Source: Bacillota bacterium (GTDB taxonomy: Bacteria > Bacillota_A > Clostridia > Clostridiales > Clostridiaceae). From it: a DNA stretch of 11,684 nt. The stretch lies in NCBI GenBank assembly GCA_021837545.1, contig JAKBFR010000073.1, positions 1 to 11,684 of the forward strand, written 5' to 3'. Below, piece by piece: positions 6,070-11,684 of this stretch (its first letter is position 1; each line of letters opens with the position of its first letter). The position numbers and the translations under genes were made by a program. A model generated the notes under the pieces. The model was not told the DNA's origin, did not search any database, and was given only the letters and a program-made list of their open reading frames with translations.

Positions 6070-6202
6070 ATTTATTGATACAAAAGTATTAATTATATTT
6101 TTACCCTAAATTACCTTTTATACTTTTAAATATTCTGTTTCTCTGACATAATCTCAATCTATATATGCTTTTCATATAACATTTTATCTCTTATTATATG
6201 AA

Positions 6203-7591
6203 TCATTCATAATAACAAACAATAGGAGTCCTTGACTCAATATTGTTAAATATTGTATATGCTAAATCATAAGGTGCATTTACACAACCATGAGATCCAT
6301 TTGTCATATATATATCTTTACCAAACTCTGTTCTCCAGCTTGCATCATGAATTCCTATATTTCCATTGAAAGGCATCCAATAATCAACTGGCGAGGCGTA
6401 GTCCTCACCTTTTAAAGTTGCATTTTTTTCTTTATAATTTAAAATATAAGTCCCTGCTGGTGTTAAAGTATTAGTGCTTGCATTTCCAGTAACAACATCT
6501 CCTTCTACAACAAGAGATCCATTTTTATAAAACCATAAATGTTGTTTAGTCATATTAATCTCCACATATGTATTCCCAATATCATTACTATCACTAGATT
6601 TTGCAGTTTGTGAATATTCTGGCTCCTTTGTTACATCTTGTCCATTTTTTACGATTTCGATTAATTTTTTAGCTTCTTTATTCTTATCAACAATCCATCC
6701 GTAATTACCACCGCTGACCTGTATTGTTTTTTTAGAAGTTGTAATAAAATCTCTCGTATTACCAAATGTATTAAAAACACTAGATATTTTATATACATCA
6801 TTACTAACTTTTTCTTCATCAAATGTAATTTTCATATCTTTGCTAACGACAAGCCAATTATGTATTGTAGATCCATCTATAACTTTTGTCTTATCACCAG
6901 ACTTATATGTAATTTTTAAAGCTACATATTTATCTACAAGATCTTTAGCTTCAATAACTTCTTGCGACTTTGAAGTATACTTAGGATTCTCATAACAATT
7001 CTTTGATTCCAAATTTAATTTTGGTTCGGAATTAAGAATTGCTTTTACTACACTATCATATAAAGTATCTTTATTTATCTTATTTCCATCAATCTCATCT
7101 ACAATTTCATAGCCATCCCCTGTGTATTTTAAACTAGCATCTTTAGGGTTGATTATTTCACTACTATTTAAGCAAGAAAGGTTATTAAAAGATTGCTTTA
7201 ATAATTCTTCATCATAGGTCAATACTTGAGACATTTCAGAATTATTTTTATTGAAAAGTGCAGAAATCCATGTAGAAGAATTCTGACTCTCCTTGAATTC
7301 CTTAATTTTATCCCCATCATATTTCAATCCAATATCCCTTGCCTTAATTTGTTCTGTTATATCTCCTCGTTCCTCTAATTCCAATGTATATGCATCTATT
7401 TCAGATGATAGTTCTTTTTCTACTTCTCCCACGGTTTTACCAGTAACATTAATGCCATTAATTACAGACCCAAAGTAAAAATTATTTTTAAAATACATTG
7501 TCGCACCTAAATATATAATAATTAAAGCACAAAGAGAAATCATAATCCCTGGTACAGCTTTACTACGTTTATTAATTCTTTTTTTTCTCAT
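6203..7591 (-). CDS. L,D-transpeptidase (YkuD) with PG-binding_4 domain
   Basis: This 462-residue envelope protein would form 3-3 cross-links in peptidoglycan. It starts with a basic stretch and one membrane anchor (about residues 13-33), so the rest lies outside the cell. The middle (about 37-330) resembles the PG_binding_4/YoaR-like region (GSVINGINVTGKTVGEVEKEL), as in Ldtfm-type enzymes. The C-terminal YkuD domain starts near 342 (YVEINMTKQHLWFY). Its active site is visible: His415 in GIHDASW and SHGC at 433-436, with catalytic Cys436. GGGAG lies eight bases before the ATG. It is a single-gene unit with its own promoter and terminator. Such enzymes can support beta-lactam tolerance, but that is family knowledge and not shown here. 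Confidence 0.93.
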   Translation of the reverse strand: MRKKRINKRSKAVPGIMISLCALIIIYLGATMYFKNNFYFGSVINGINVTGKTVGEVEKELSSEIDAYTLELEERGDITEQIKARDIGLKYDGDKIKEFKESQNSSTWISALFNKNNSEMSQVLTYDEELLKQSFNNLSCLNSSEIINPKDASLKYTGDGYEIVDEIDGNKINKDTLYDSVVKAILNSEPKLNLESKNCYENPKYTSKSQEVIEAKDLVDKYVALKITYKSGDKTKVIDGSTIHNWLVVSKDMKITFDEEKVSNDVYKISSVFNTFGNTRDFITTSKKTIQVSGGNYGWIVDKNKEAKKLIEIVKNGQDVTKEPEYSQTAKSSDSNDIGNTYVEINMTKQHLWFYKNGSLVVEGDVVTGNASTNTLTPAGTYILNYKEKNATLKGEDYASPVDYWMPFNGNIGIHDASWRTEFGKDIYMTNGSHGCVNAPYDLAYTIFNNIESRTPIVCYYE

Positions 7592-7614
7592 TATAATTAC
7601 TCCCTTCTTATATT

Positions 7615-7620
7615 ATTATA
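7615..7620 (-). promoter_or_regulatory. -10 element of the L,D-transpeptidase promoter
   Basis: A consensus TATAAT on the minus strand lies 23 bp before the start codon. The -35 region (TATTAT-like) is weak. A start near 7608 would leave a leader of only about 17 bases, with GGGAG near the 5' end. Confidence 0.5.
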
Positions 7621-7654
7621 CTAAAAAATCACACTTAATAATATATCCTTTCTT

Positions 7655-7705
7655 AAAAAACACATTCAAGATAGAAATAAAATTTTTATCTTGAATGTGT
7701 TTTTT
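7655..7705 (-). terminator. Strong terminator of the amine oxidase gene
   Basis: Arms 7655-7673 and 7687-7705 pair perfectly over 19 bp (core ACACATTCAAGATA / TATCTTGAATGTGT) with a 13-nt loop. Each arm ends in an A or T run, so it could work in both directions. It shares one base with the amine oxidase stop codon. It insulates the transpeptidase promoter from upstream transcription. Confidence 0.9.
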
Positions 7706-9423
7706 CATATGCTCTTACAATACTGTGCTATATCATTGGCAGCTTTCATTGCACTATTTACTGCTCCTTCTATCCAACCATGCGTTAATGAAATGTGCTC
7801 TCCCGCAAAATATACTCTATTATCATACTCTGGTTTTGCCATTGCATATGAAAATAGATTTTGTTGCTGTGGCATAAAATAGCAAAATGCTCCATAAAAG
7901 CCTTTTTCACTGTTCCAATCAACAGTTTTATAATCCTCTACTACTGAATCAAGATATCCCTTTTGAAGACCATGAACCGCCTCAACCTGCCTCTTTATTT
8001 CTTTAAAACGCATTTTATCATCTAAATTTCCTACACGTATTGCATCCTGATTTAAATTATAAGATGCTAAAATAACTCCAGGTTCATCATATAAATTATA
8101 ACTTTCTTTAACAGAAACTCTTTTATTTTTTATTTTACTATTACTACTACGATAACTAGGATACCATATGGTTTGAATTGGCAAATCTGTACTGGAGCCT
8201 CCTCCTATTATTCTTTCATTTTCATCTCCTTTTTCCCAGAAACGTTCATTACACATAAAAGCAGTTTTTTGGGATGATGTATAATTAACTTCCTTTATAG
8301 CCTGCATTTTTTCAGGGCTAAACATAGGATATACAGTTACATTTCTAAGACTAGAGAAAGGAATTGCACAAATAATAAAATCAAAATTTTTTCTTGAAAT
8401 TTTTAAAGACTTTTCGCTTTTATATTCAAGTGTAATTCTATTAGTTGAATCTTCTTTATATATACCAGTTACTGTTTTTCCATCTTTCCAAGATACTTTT
8501 CCTAAATCCTGTTCTTTAATATTAAAATATTCTTTAGGTTTTTTCGACATTAAAGAATAATAAAAGGAAAGGGGTAAATTAACTGTGCCTCCATCTATTT
8601 CATACCTATAAGCATAATCCACAGTATATTCTTCCTGTAAATTTTCATAATAACTATTATAATAAAAAGCTCCCAAAAAAGGAGCAACACTTGATAATAA
8701 CTCTATAGCACCCTCACTTAACCCCATTTTTTCAAGTACTTTTCTTATACCAAGACTACCTAAGTATTGAATTGTCGTAGAGTATTCTTCTTTAATCTGT
8801 AAAATTTCTTTTCTTATAGATGGTTCTATCTTTAATAAATTGCTTCCTAATGCATCATAAATTAGTTTTTGCCACGGAGTGTTTCTTTCATTTTGAGTTA
8901 AATTAAATTCCGGATAAATTTTTTCCATTACACTTTTACCTTGAGAATCATCTCTTGCACGTTTATTTCTTACATAAATAAATGCATTTTCATTATTTTG
9001 AATAAAAGGCCTTGTTTTTAAACCAAAAGCGTTAATATAATGCCATGTAGTTTCATGATCTACAGGTATTCGCATAGCCCCAAGCTCACCATAAAATCTT
9101 TTATCCTTATCAAAATAATGAGTATAAACCCTACCACCAATACGTTCTTCTTGCATTTCAAAGATAGTAATATCAAATCCAAGTTTTCTAAGTTCAAAAG
9201 CAGAAGATAATCCTGCGAGGCCTCCGCCTATTATCCCAACTTTAATTCCTTTACAACTTCCCGGGAGTCTAATTGTTGTAATATCCTTTGGTGGGCTAAG
9301 CAGTTCTACTAAATTTTCATAATCTTCAATACGGTTCACTTCTTCTAAAGTCATTTTTAGCATTTTATGTCTTTCTTCATCTGTTGGATTACTTGGCTGT
9401 ATATATTTAGCTTCTGTAGCCAA
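7705..9423 (-). CDS. Flavin amine oxidase, L-amino-acid-oxidase-like
   Basis: This 572-residue FAD enzyme belongs to the monoamine/L-amino-acid oxidase superfamily, which oxidises amines or amino acids and passes electrons to oxygen or another acceptor. The Rossmann motif GGGLAG (66-71) is followed by Glu89, which binds the FAD ribose, and GGRV (96-99). GELGAMRIP places Arg118 where L-amino-acid oxidases bind the substrate carboxylate. The C-terminus has YFAGEH (538-543) and HGWIEGAV (548-555), with Trp550 matching the aromatic cage residue of that family. About 60 residues precede the FAD motif, as in L-amino-acid oxidases. No signal peptide or membrane segment is seen, so it is probably cytosolic. 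The start is TTG, with AAAGGAG ten bases upstream. It is a single-gene unit. The substrate is unknown; a tryptophan- or polyamine-type oxidase is possible. Confidence 0.9.
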   Translation of the reverse strand: MATEAKYIQPSNPTDEERHKMLKMTLEEVNRIEDYENLVELLSPPKDITTIRLPGSCKGIKVGIIGGGLAGLSSAFELRKLGFDITIFEMQEERIGGRVYTHYFDKDKRFYGELGAMRIPVDHETTWHYINAFGLKTRPFIQNNENAFIYVRNKRARDDSQGKSVMEKIYPEFNLTQNERNTPWQKLIYDALGSNLLKIEPSIRKEILQIKEEYSTTIQYLGSLGIRKVLEKMGLSEGAIELLSSVAPFLGAFYYNSYYENLQEEYTVDYAYRYEIDGGTVNLPLSFYYSLMSKKPKEYFNIKEQDLGKVSWKDGKTVTGIYKEDSTNRITLEYKSEKSLKISRKNFDFIICAIPFSSLRNVTVYPMFSPEKMQAIKEVNYTSSQKTAFMCNERFWEKGDENERIIGGGSSTDLPIQTIWYPSYRSSNSKIKNKRVSVKESYNLYDEPGVILASYNLNQDAIRVGNLDDKMRFKEIKRQVEAVHGLQKGYLDSVVEDYKTVDWNSEKGFYGAFCYFMPQQQNLFSYAMAKPEYDNRVYFAGEHISLTHGWIEGAVNSAMKAANDIAQYCKSI

Positions 9424-9433
9424 ATGAATTCAA

Positions 9434-9440
9434 CTCCTTT
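9434..9440 (-). promoter_or_regulatory. Ribosome binding site supporting a TTG start of the amine oxidase
   Basis: AAAGGAG lies ten bases before the TTG at 9421-9423. The next in-frame ATG is 20 codons further on, without such a site, so the TTG start is preferred. Confidence 0.65.
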
Positions 9441-9452
9441 TGAATCAAGATC

Positions 9453-9484
9453 GTTATAATTAAGTATATTATTTAAGTTATAAC
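9453..9484. repeat. Inverted repeat in front of the amine oxidase gene
   Basis: GTTATAA (9453-9459) and TTATAAC (9478-9484) are inverted and 18 bp apart, spanning about three helical turns. They lie where the amine oxidase promoter must be. They may be promoter or operator elements. I do not see a clear -35/-10 pair here. Confidence 0.35.
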
Positions 9485-9485
9485 A

Positions 9486-9510
9486 AAAGACCAGCAAAAT
9501 GCTGGTCTTT
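9486..9510 (-). terminator. Terminator of the DUF421 gene
   Basis: AAAGACCAGCA (9486-9496) and TGCTGGTCTTT (9500-9510) form a perfect 11-bp stem with a 3-nt AAA loop and T-rich flanks on both strands. It lies 93 bases after the DUF421 stop and just upstream of the amine oxidase promoter region. Confidence 0.8.
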
Positions 9511-9602
9511 CTTAAACTCTTAATTATTAAATTCTTTTATAAACCCCTTACCCTCAATAAATGACTTATTATCCATTAATACTTTAAAGACATCTAGACA
9601 AT

Positions 9603-10286
9603 TTAATCATTCTTAGTAACAATATATATCTGTTCATCTGCTTGTATACCTGCAAAAACAACATCTTTTATATTATCAATATTTCTTGCCTTTAATTGTG
9701 CAACAACCCAATCCTCGTTCTTTTTAATTTGCTGTAGATGTGAAGATAAAATATTTCCATCTAAAATTATATCTATCATCATACCAGTTTTTGGTCTTTT
9801 AATATTCATATCTTCTATAGTTAATGCAGTATGTTCAGACTTCTTTAAAACACTAAGTTTACCATCTGGTTCTAATATTGCTACTTCCACATCAGTAATA
9901 TAAAAAATATCTTTAACTCTCAATTGCATTAATAGATCTCCAATATTATATCTTGCTTTTTTCATGTTTTTGTAAAGAACTTTTCCTTTATCTATAATTA
10001 ATAGGGGTTCGCTATTTACTAATAATCTTATTTTAATATTTTTTAAAGTTATTTCTGAAATCAATATTGTAAGAACACTCCATGTAATAATTGAGAAGAG
10101 ACCCTCATACATATTAACACTTTTATCTACAGAAGCTATTGATGCAATAGATCCAATTGTTATTCCGACCACATAATCAAAATAAGTAAGTTGAGAAATT
10201 TGCTTTCTTCCCATAATTCTTGTAAAAAGAACTAAAGTAAAATAAGTAACAACTGACCTGAAAAAGAGAATTAAATACTCATACAT
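9603..10286 (-). CDS. DUF421 (YetF-family) membrane protein
   Basis: This 227-residue protein matches the length and pattern of DUF421/YetF proteins. Three N-terminal membrane helices (about residues 5-24, 37-54 and 61-80) include the signature MGRKQISQLTYFDYVVGITIGSIAS (starting at 25). They are followed by a soluble domain (about 85-220) with LLIIDKGKVLYKNM, LLMQLRVKDIFYITDVEVAILEPDGKLSVL. The molecular role is not established. Relatives in Bacillus are linked to spore membranes (the SpoVA-2mob 2Duf proteins, which combine DUF421 and DUF1657). A spore role here is inference only, because no spoVA gene is adjacent. AAGGAAG precedes the ATG by about seven bases. It is transcribed alone, from its own promoter. 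Confidence 0.88.
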   Translation of the reverse strand: MYEYLILFFRSVVTYFTLVLFTRIMGRKQISQLTYFDYVVGITIGSIASIASVDKSVNMYEGLFSIITWSVLTILISEITLKNIKIRLLVNSEPLLIIDKGKVLYKNMKKARYNIGDLLMQLRVKDIFYITDVEVAILEPDGKLSVLKKSEHTALTIEDMNIKRPKTGMMIDIILDGNILSSHLQQIKKNEDWVVAQLKARNIDNIKDVVFAGIQADEQIYIVTKND

Positions 10287-10338
10287 GTAAACACTTCCTT
10301 ATCAGCTAATACTTATATTATTTACTTTTTATATTATT

Positions 10339-10366
10339 TTTATATTGTTTTTTTCTGTACAGTCAA
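10339..10366 (-). promoter_or_regulatory. Promoter of the DUF421 gene
   Basis: On the minus strand there is TTGACT (10361-10366), 16 bp of spacer and TATAAA (10339-10344). This is a good vegetative sigma-A pattern, about 50 bp before the start codon. Confidence 0.55.
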
Positions 10367-10389
10367 CTTTTTTTATAAGTACGCGTTAA

Positions 10390-10423
10390 ATAGCCCCCAT
10401 CTTTAAATTAAGATGAGGGCTAT
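10390..10423 (-). terminator. Terminator of the aldose epimerase gene
   Basis: As minus-strand RNA, ATAGCCCTCATCTT and AAGATGGGGGCTAT form a 14-bp stem with one G-U pair and a 6-nt loop. Plus-strand RNA would have a C-A mismatch instead. It lies 37 bases after the epimerase stop. Only a short T-run follows. Confidence 0.78.
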
Positions 10424-10459
10424 ATTAATGTAGTATATTTTAGGTCGCGAATTTAAAAA

Positions 10460-11335
10460 TTAGTTGATTTCAATTGTATGATTGCACTCAAAACTTGCTC
10501 CTTCTTTTAAAGTTATAATCATTTCTTTTTCTTTAAATTCACCATTGAAGTCATCTTCATCTGCTATACCATGCCAAGGTTCAATGCAAACGAAATTTGC
10601 ATCTTTAGCTTGCCATAATCCCATATATGTATGATTTTCGTAGGATAAAACAACAGATTTATCTGAAATTTTACTTTTTAACTCAACTTGTTTTGAGTTT
10701 ATGTTTCTAAATACAAGTGCTCCATCTTTAAATAATTCACGCGTTAATGGTAATATATTATTGTTCTCTAATATAACTTTGGATTTTCCACTAATTAATA
10801 CATTTGCATCATTCATAAACAATCTTTCAAGAGTTTCATTACATTCAAATTCAAGATAGTAGTCTTCAAACTTATCATCTTTATCTAATGGACAATTAAA
10901 TCCAGAATGTGTTCCAATTTGAAAATATATTTCTTTATTATCTGCATTTTCTACTTTGTAATTAATTTTAAGTTTATTTCCTTCTAAAGTATAGCAAATA
11001 TATAAAGTAAACTTAAAAGGATACATAACCAATGTATTTTCATCATATGAAAGTCTGTAAACAGCTTTAGTGTCACTTTCCTCTATTAATTCAAATTCAC
11101 TTTTCCTTGCAAAACCATGATTACCAATTTTATGTATTTGTCCATTAACTTTTATTTCACCATTATTAGCCGCACACACAATTGGAAATAGTACTGGTGC
11201 ATGACCTGACCAATATTTTGCATCCCCATTCCACATATATTCACAATCGTTTTCAATTTTCTTAAAACTAACAACCTCTGCTCCTAATTTATTAATTTGG
11301 ACTAATGCTAAGTCATTTTTTAATACTTTATTCAT
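10460..11335 (-). CDS. Aldose 1-epimerase family protein (LacX-like)
   Basis: This 291-residue protein, from the preferred start, has the galactose-mutarotase-like beta-sandwich signature. This includes YWSGHAPVLFPIV near residues 45-57, the NHGFAR motif with a likely catalytic histidine, GTHSGFNCPL, and EPWHGIADE near the C-terminus with the likely catalytic glutamate. Relatives interconvert alpha and beta anomers of hexoses or hexose phosphates in the cytosol. The frame opens 16 codons earlier (11383), but only the ATG at 11333-11335 has a strong AAAGGAGGAG, seven bases upstream; the 16 extra residues are basic and not conserved-looking. It is a single-gene unit with its own palindrome-covered promoter and terminator. 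Substrate unknown; it could assist sugar catabolism generally. Confidence 0.9.
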   Translation of the reverse strand: MNKVLKNDLALVQINKLGAEVVSFKKIENDCEYMWNGDAKYWSGHAPVLFPIVCAANNGEIKVNGQIHKIGNHGFARKSEFELIEESDTKAVYRLSYDENTLVMYPFKFTLYICYTLEGNKLKINYKVENADNKEIYFQIGTHSGFNCPLDKDDKFEDYYLEFECNETLERLFMNDANVLISGKSKVILENNNILPLTRELFKDGALVFRNINSKQVELKSKISDKSVVLSYENHTYMGLWQAKDANFVCIEPWHGIADEDDFNGEFKEKEMIITLKEGASFECNHTIEIN

Positions 11336-11342
11336 TTTATAA

Positions 11343-11352
11343 CTCCTCCTTT
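11343..11352 (-). promoter_or_regulatory. Ribosome binding site deciding the epimerase start
   Basis: AAAGGAGGAG on the minus strand lies seven bases before the ATG at 11333-11335. It falls inside the longer open frame that begins at 11383, so that upstream start is unlikely. The predicted transcription start (near 11367) also lies downstream of 11383. Confidence 0.85.
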
Positions 11353-11361
11353 TATATTCGG

Positions 11362-11387
11362 AACTTTGATAATATTTTATCAAAGTT
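11362..11387. promoter_or_regulatory. Palindromic operator over the epimerase promoter
   Basis: AACTTTGATAA (11362-11372) and TTATCAAAGTT (11377-11387) are perfect 11-bp inverted arms with a 4-bp centre. The palindrome covers the -10 element and the expected start of transcription. A transcription-factor operator is likely; the cognate regulator is not in the window. Confidence 0.6.
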
Positions 11388-11402
11388 TTACTAAATAATC
11401 AA
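11374..11402 (-). promoter_or_regulatory. Promoter of the aldose epimerase gene
   Basis: On the minus strand there is TTGATT (11397-11402), exactly 17 bp of spacer and TAAAAT (11374-11379). This predicts a start near 11367 and a leader of about 32 bases. Confidence 0.6.
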
Positions 11403-11566
11403 TTTTATTTACATAATGTTAGTATTTACTGAAATATTCTTATCAGTTAATTTACCTTATTTTTATTTTATAAAAAATTCTTGACATATAAATGCTTTTC
11501 TACATTTATTTATTCAATTACTCTAAATACCTATATTACATCTTCTATTTTAACTTAGTATAAAAC

Positions 11567-11605
11567 ACATAAACCTCGATAAGACTATATTATCGAGATT
11601 TATGT
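11567..11605 (-). terminator. Terminator of a minus-strand gene entering from the right
   Basis: As minus-strand RNA, ACATAAATCTCGATAA and TTATCGAGGTTTATGT form a 16-bp stem with one G-U pair and a 7-nt loop, followed by GTTTTATA. On the plus strand the same position is a C-A mismatch. The bases between this hairpin and the epimerase promoter (about 11403-11566) are AT-rich and show no gene. Confidence 0.75.
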
Positions 11606-11641
11606 ATTTAAAATTATTATAACTTTCTTTATCAAAACTTT

Positions 11642-11684
11642 TTAATAAGGCATATGAAATAAAATAACAAAACAAGCTAATTCA
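11642..11684 (-). CDS. Possible 3' end of a partial gene (13 codons)
   Basis: On the minus strand a frame open at the window edge reads ELACFVILFHMPY and ends in TAA at 11642-11644. The terminator starts 36 bases later, which is the usual distance for a gene end. The fragment is too short to identify, and another frame is also open here, so this rests mainly on the terminator. Confidence 0.25.
   Translation of the reverse strand, partial: ELACFVILFHMPY

Larger units (their letters stand above)
5872..6202. other. Gene-free stretch with two hairpins
   Basis: About 330 bases lie between the methyltransferase remnant and the L,D-transpeptidase. It holds the hairpin at 5942-5971 and the terminator at 6035-6069. 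The rest is AT-rich with stops in all frames, and I see no convincing promoter or small gene in it. Confidence 0.6.

Noticed and set aside
6197..6211. Palindrome TATGAAT-C-ATTCATA at the end of the L,D-transpeptidase gene
   Set aside because: Short, overlaps the stop codon and has no promoter nearby; probably chance.
9520..9576. Minus-strand 18-codon frame (MDNKSFIEGKGFIKEFNN) between the DUF421 stop and its terminator
   Set aside because: It reads like a protein tail, but there is no ribosome binding site and the frame upstream is closed by a stop; too short to support as a gene or remnant.
11481..11486. TTGACA on the plus strand
   Set aside because: A perfect -35 hexamer, but no good -10 at the right spacing and no plus-strand gene follows.
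11651..11665. 15-nt exact copy (CATATGAAATAAAAT) of part of the RpiR palindrome
   Set aside because: Only one half of the operator is present; the second half is not ATTTCA. Possibly chance in AT-rich DNA and may overlap the end of a coding region.
1..11684. Defence system, prophage, transposon, CRISPR array or biosynthetic cluster
   Set aside because: No such genes, terminal repeats, spacer-repeat pattern or cluster organisation is visible; the window is mostly single-gene metabolic and envelope units.

Overview
The window is AT-rich, single-chromosome-type Firmicute DNA. Strong AGGAGG-like ribosome binding sites, short T-rich intrinsic terminators and the gene families present point to a Clostridium-like, probably spore-forming anaerobe. 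That assignment is an inference from composition and families; no rRNA or other marker gene is present. There is no rRNA, tRNA, CRISPR array, insertion sequence or phage gene. Most genes read on the minus strand; only the RpiR-type regulator reads on the plus strand. I see no clear multi-gene undescribed system. The most interesting material is regulatory DNA and two unusual enzymes.

Region 1-2985 is a cellobiose/oligo-beta-glucoside type PTS locus. The IIC permease gene (492-1820) is followed by the IIA gene (143-454), and a divergent RpiR/MurR-family regulator lies at 2067-2921. The divergent intergenic region holds a perfect 39-bp palindrome made of two 15-bp palindromes whose centres are 20 bp apart. 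One of them overlaps the -35 element of a near-consensus promoter for the PTS genes. A possible CcpA (cre) site lies in the PTS leader, and a 15-bp hairpin lies in the regulator's leader. No IIB or glycosidase gene is visible, so the locus probably continues to the left of position 1.

Region 2953-5871 holds an IlvD/Edd-superfamily dehydratase (3038-4756) behind a FadR-type GntR regulator (4979-5659). Two identical TTGTATTACAA sites flank the likely transcription start of the dehydratase and look like the GntR operators. The dehydratase lacks the first cluster cysteine of IlvD but has an Edd-like cysteine, so a sugar-acid dehydratase is more likely than the valine/isoleucine enzyme. A truncated methyltransferase remnant (5671-5871) ends directly at the GntR ribosome binding site.

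Region 5872-10459 holds separate single-gene units: an L,D-transpeptidase with a PG-binding domain (6203-7591), an L-amino-acid-oxidase-like flavoenzyme (7705-9423) and a DUF421/YetF membrane protein (9603-10286). Each has its own hairpin terminator. Region 10460-11684 holds an aldose-1-epimerase-like protein (best start at 11335) with a palindrome over its promoter. Beyond it lies a terminator for a minus-strand gene that enters from the right, of which at most a few codons are inside the window.
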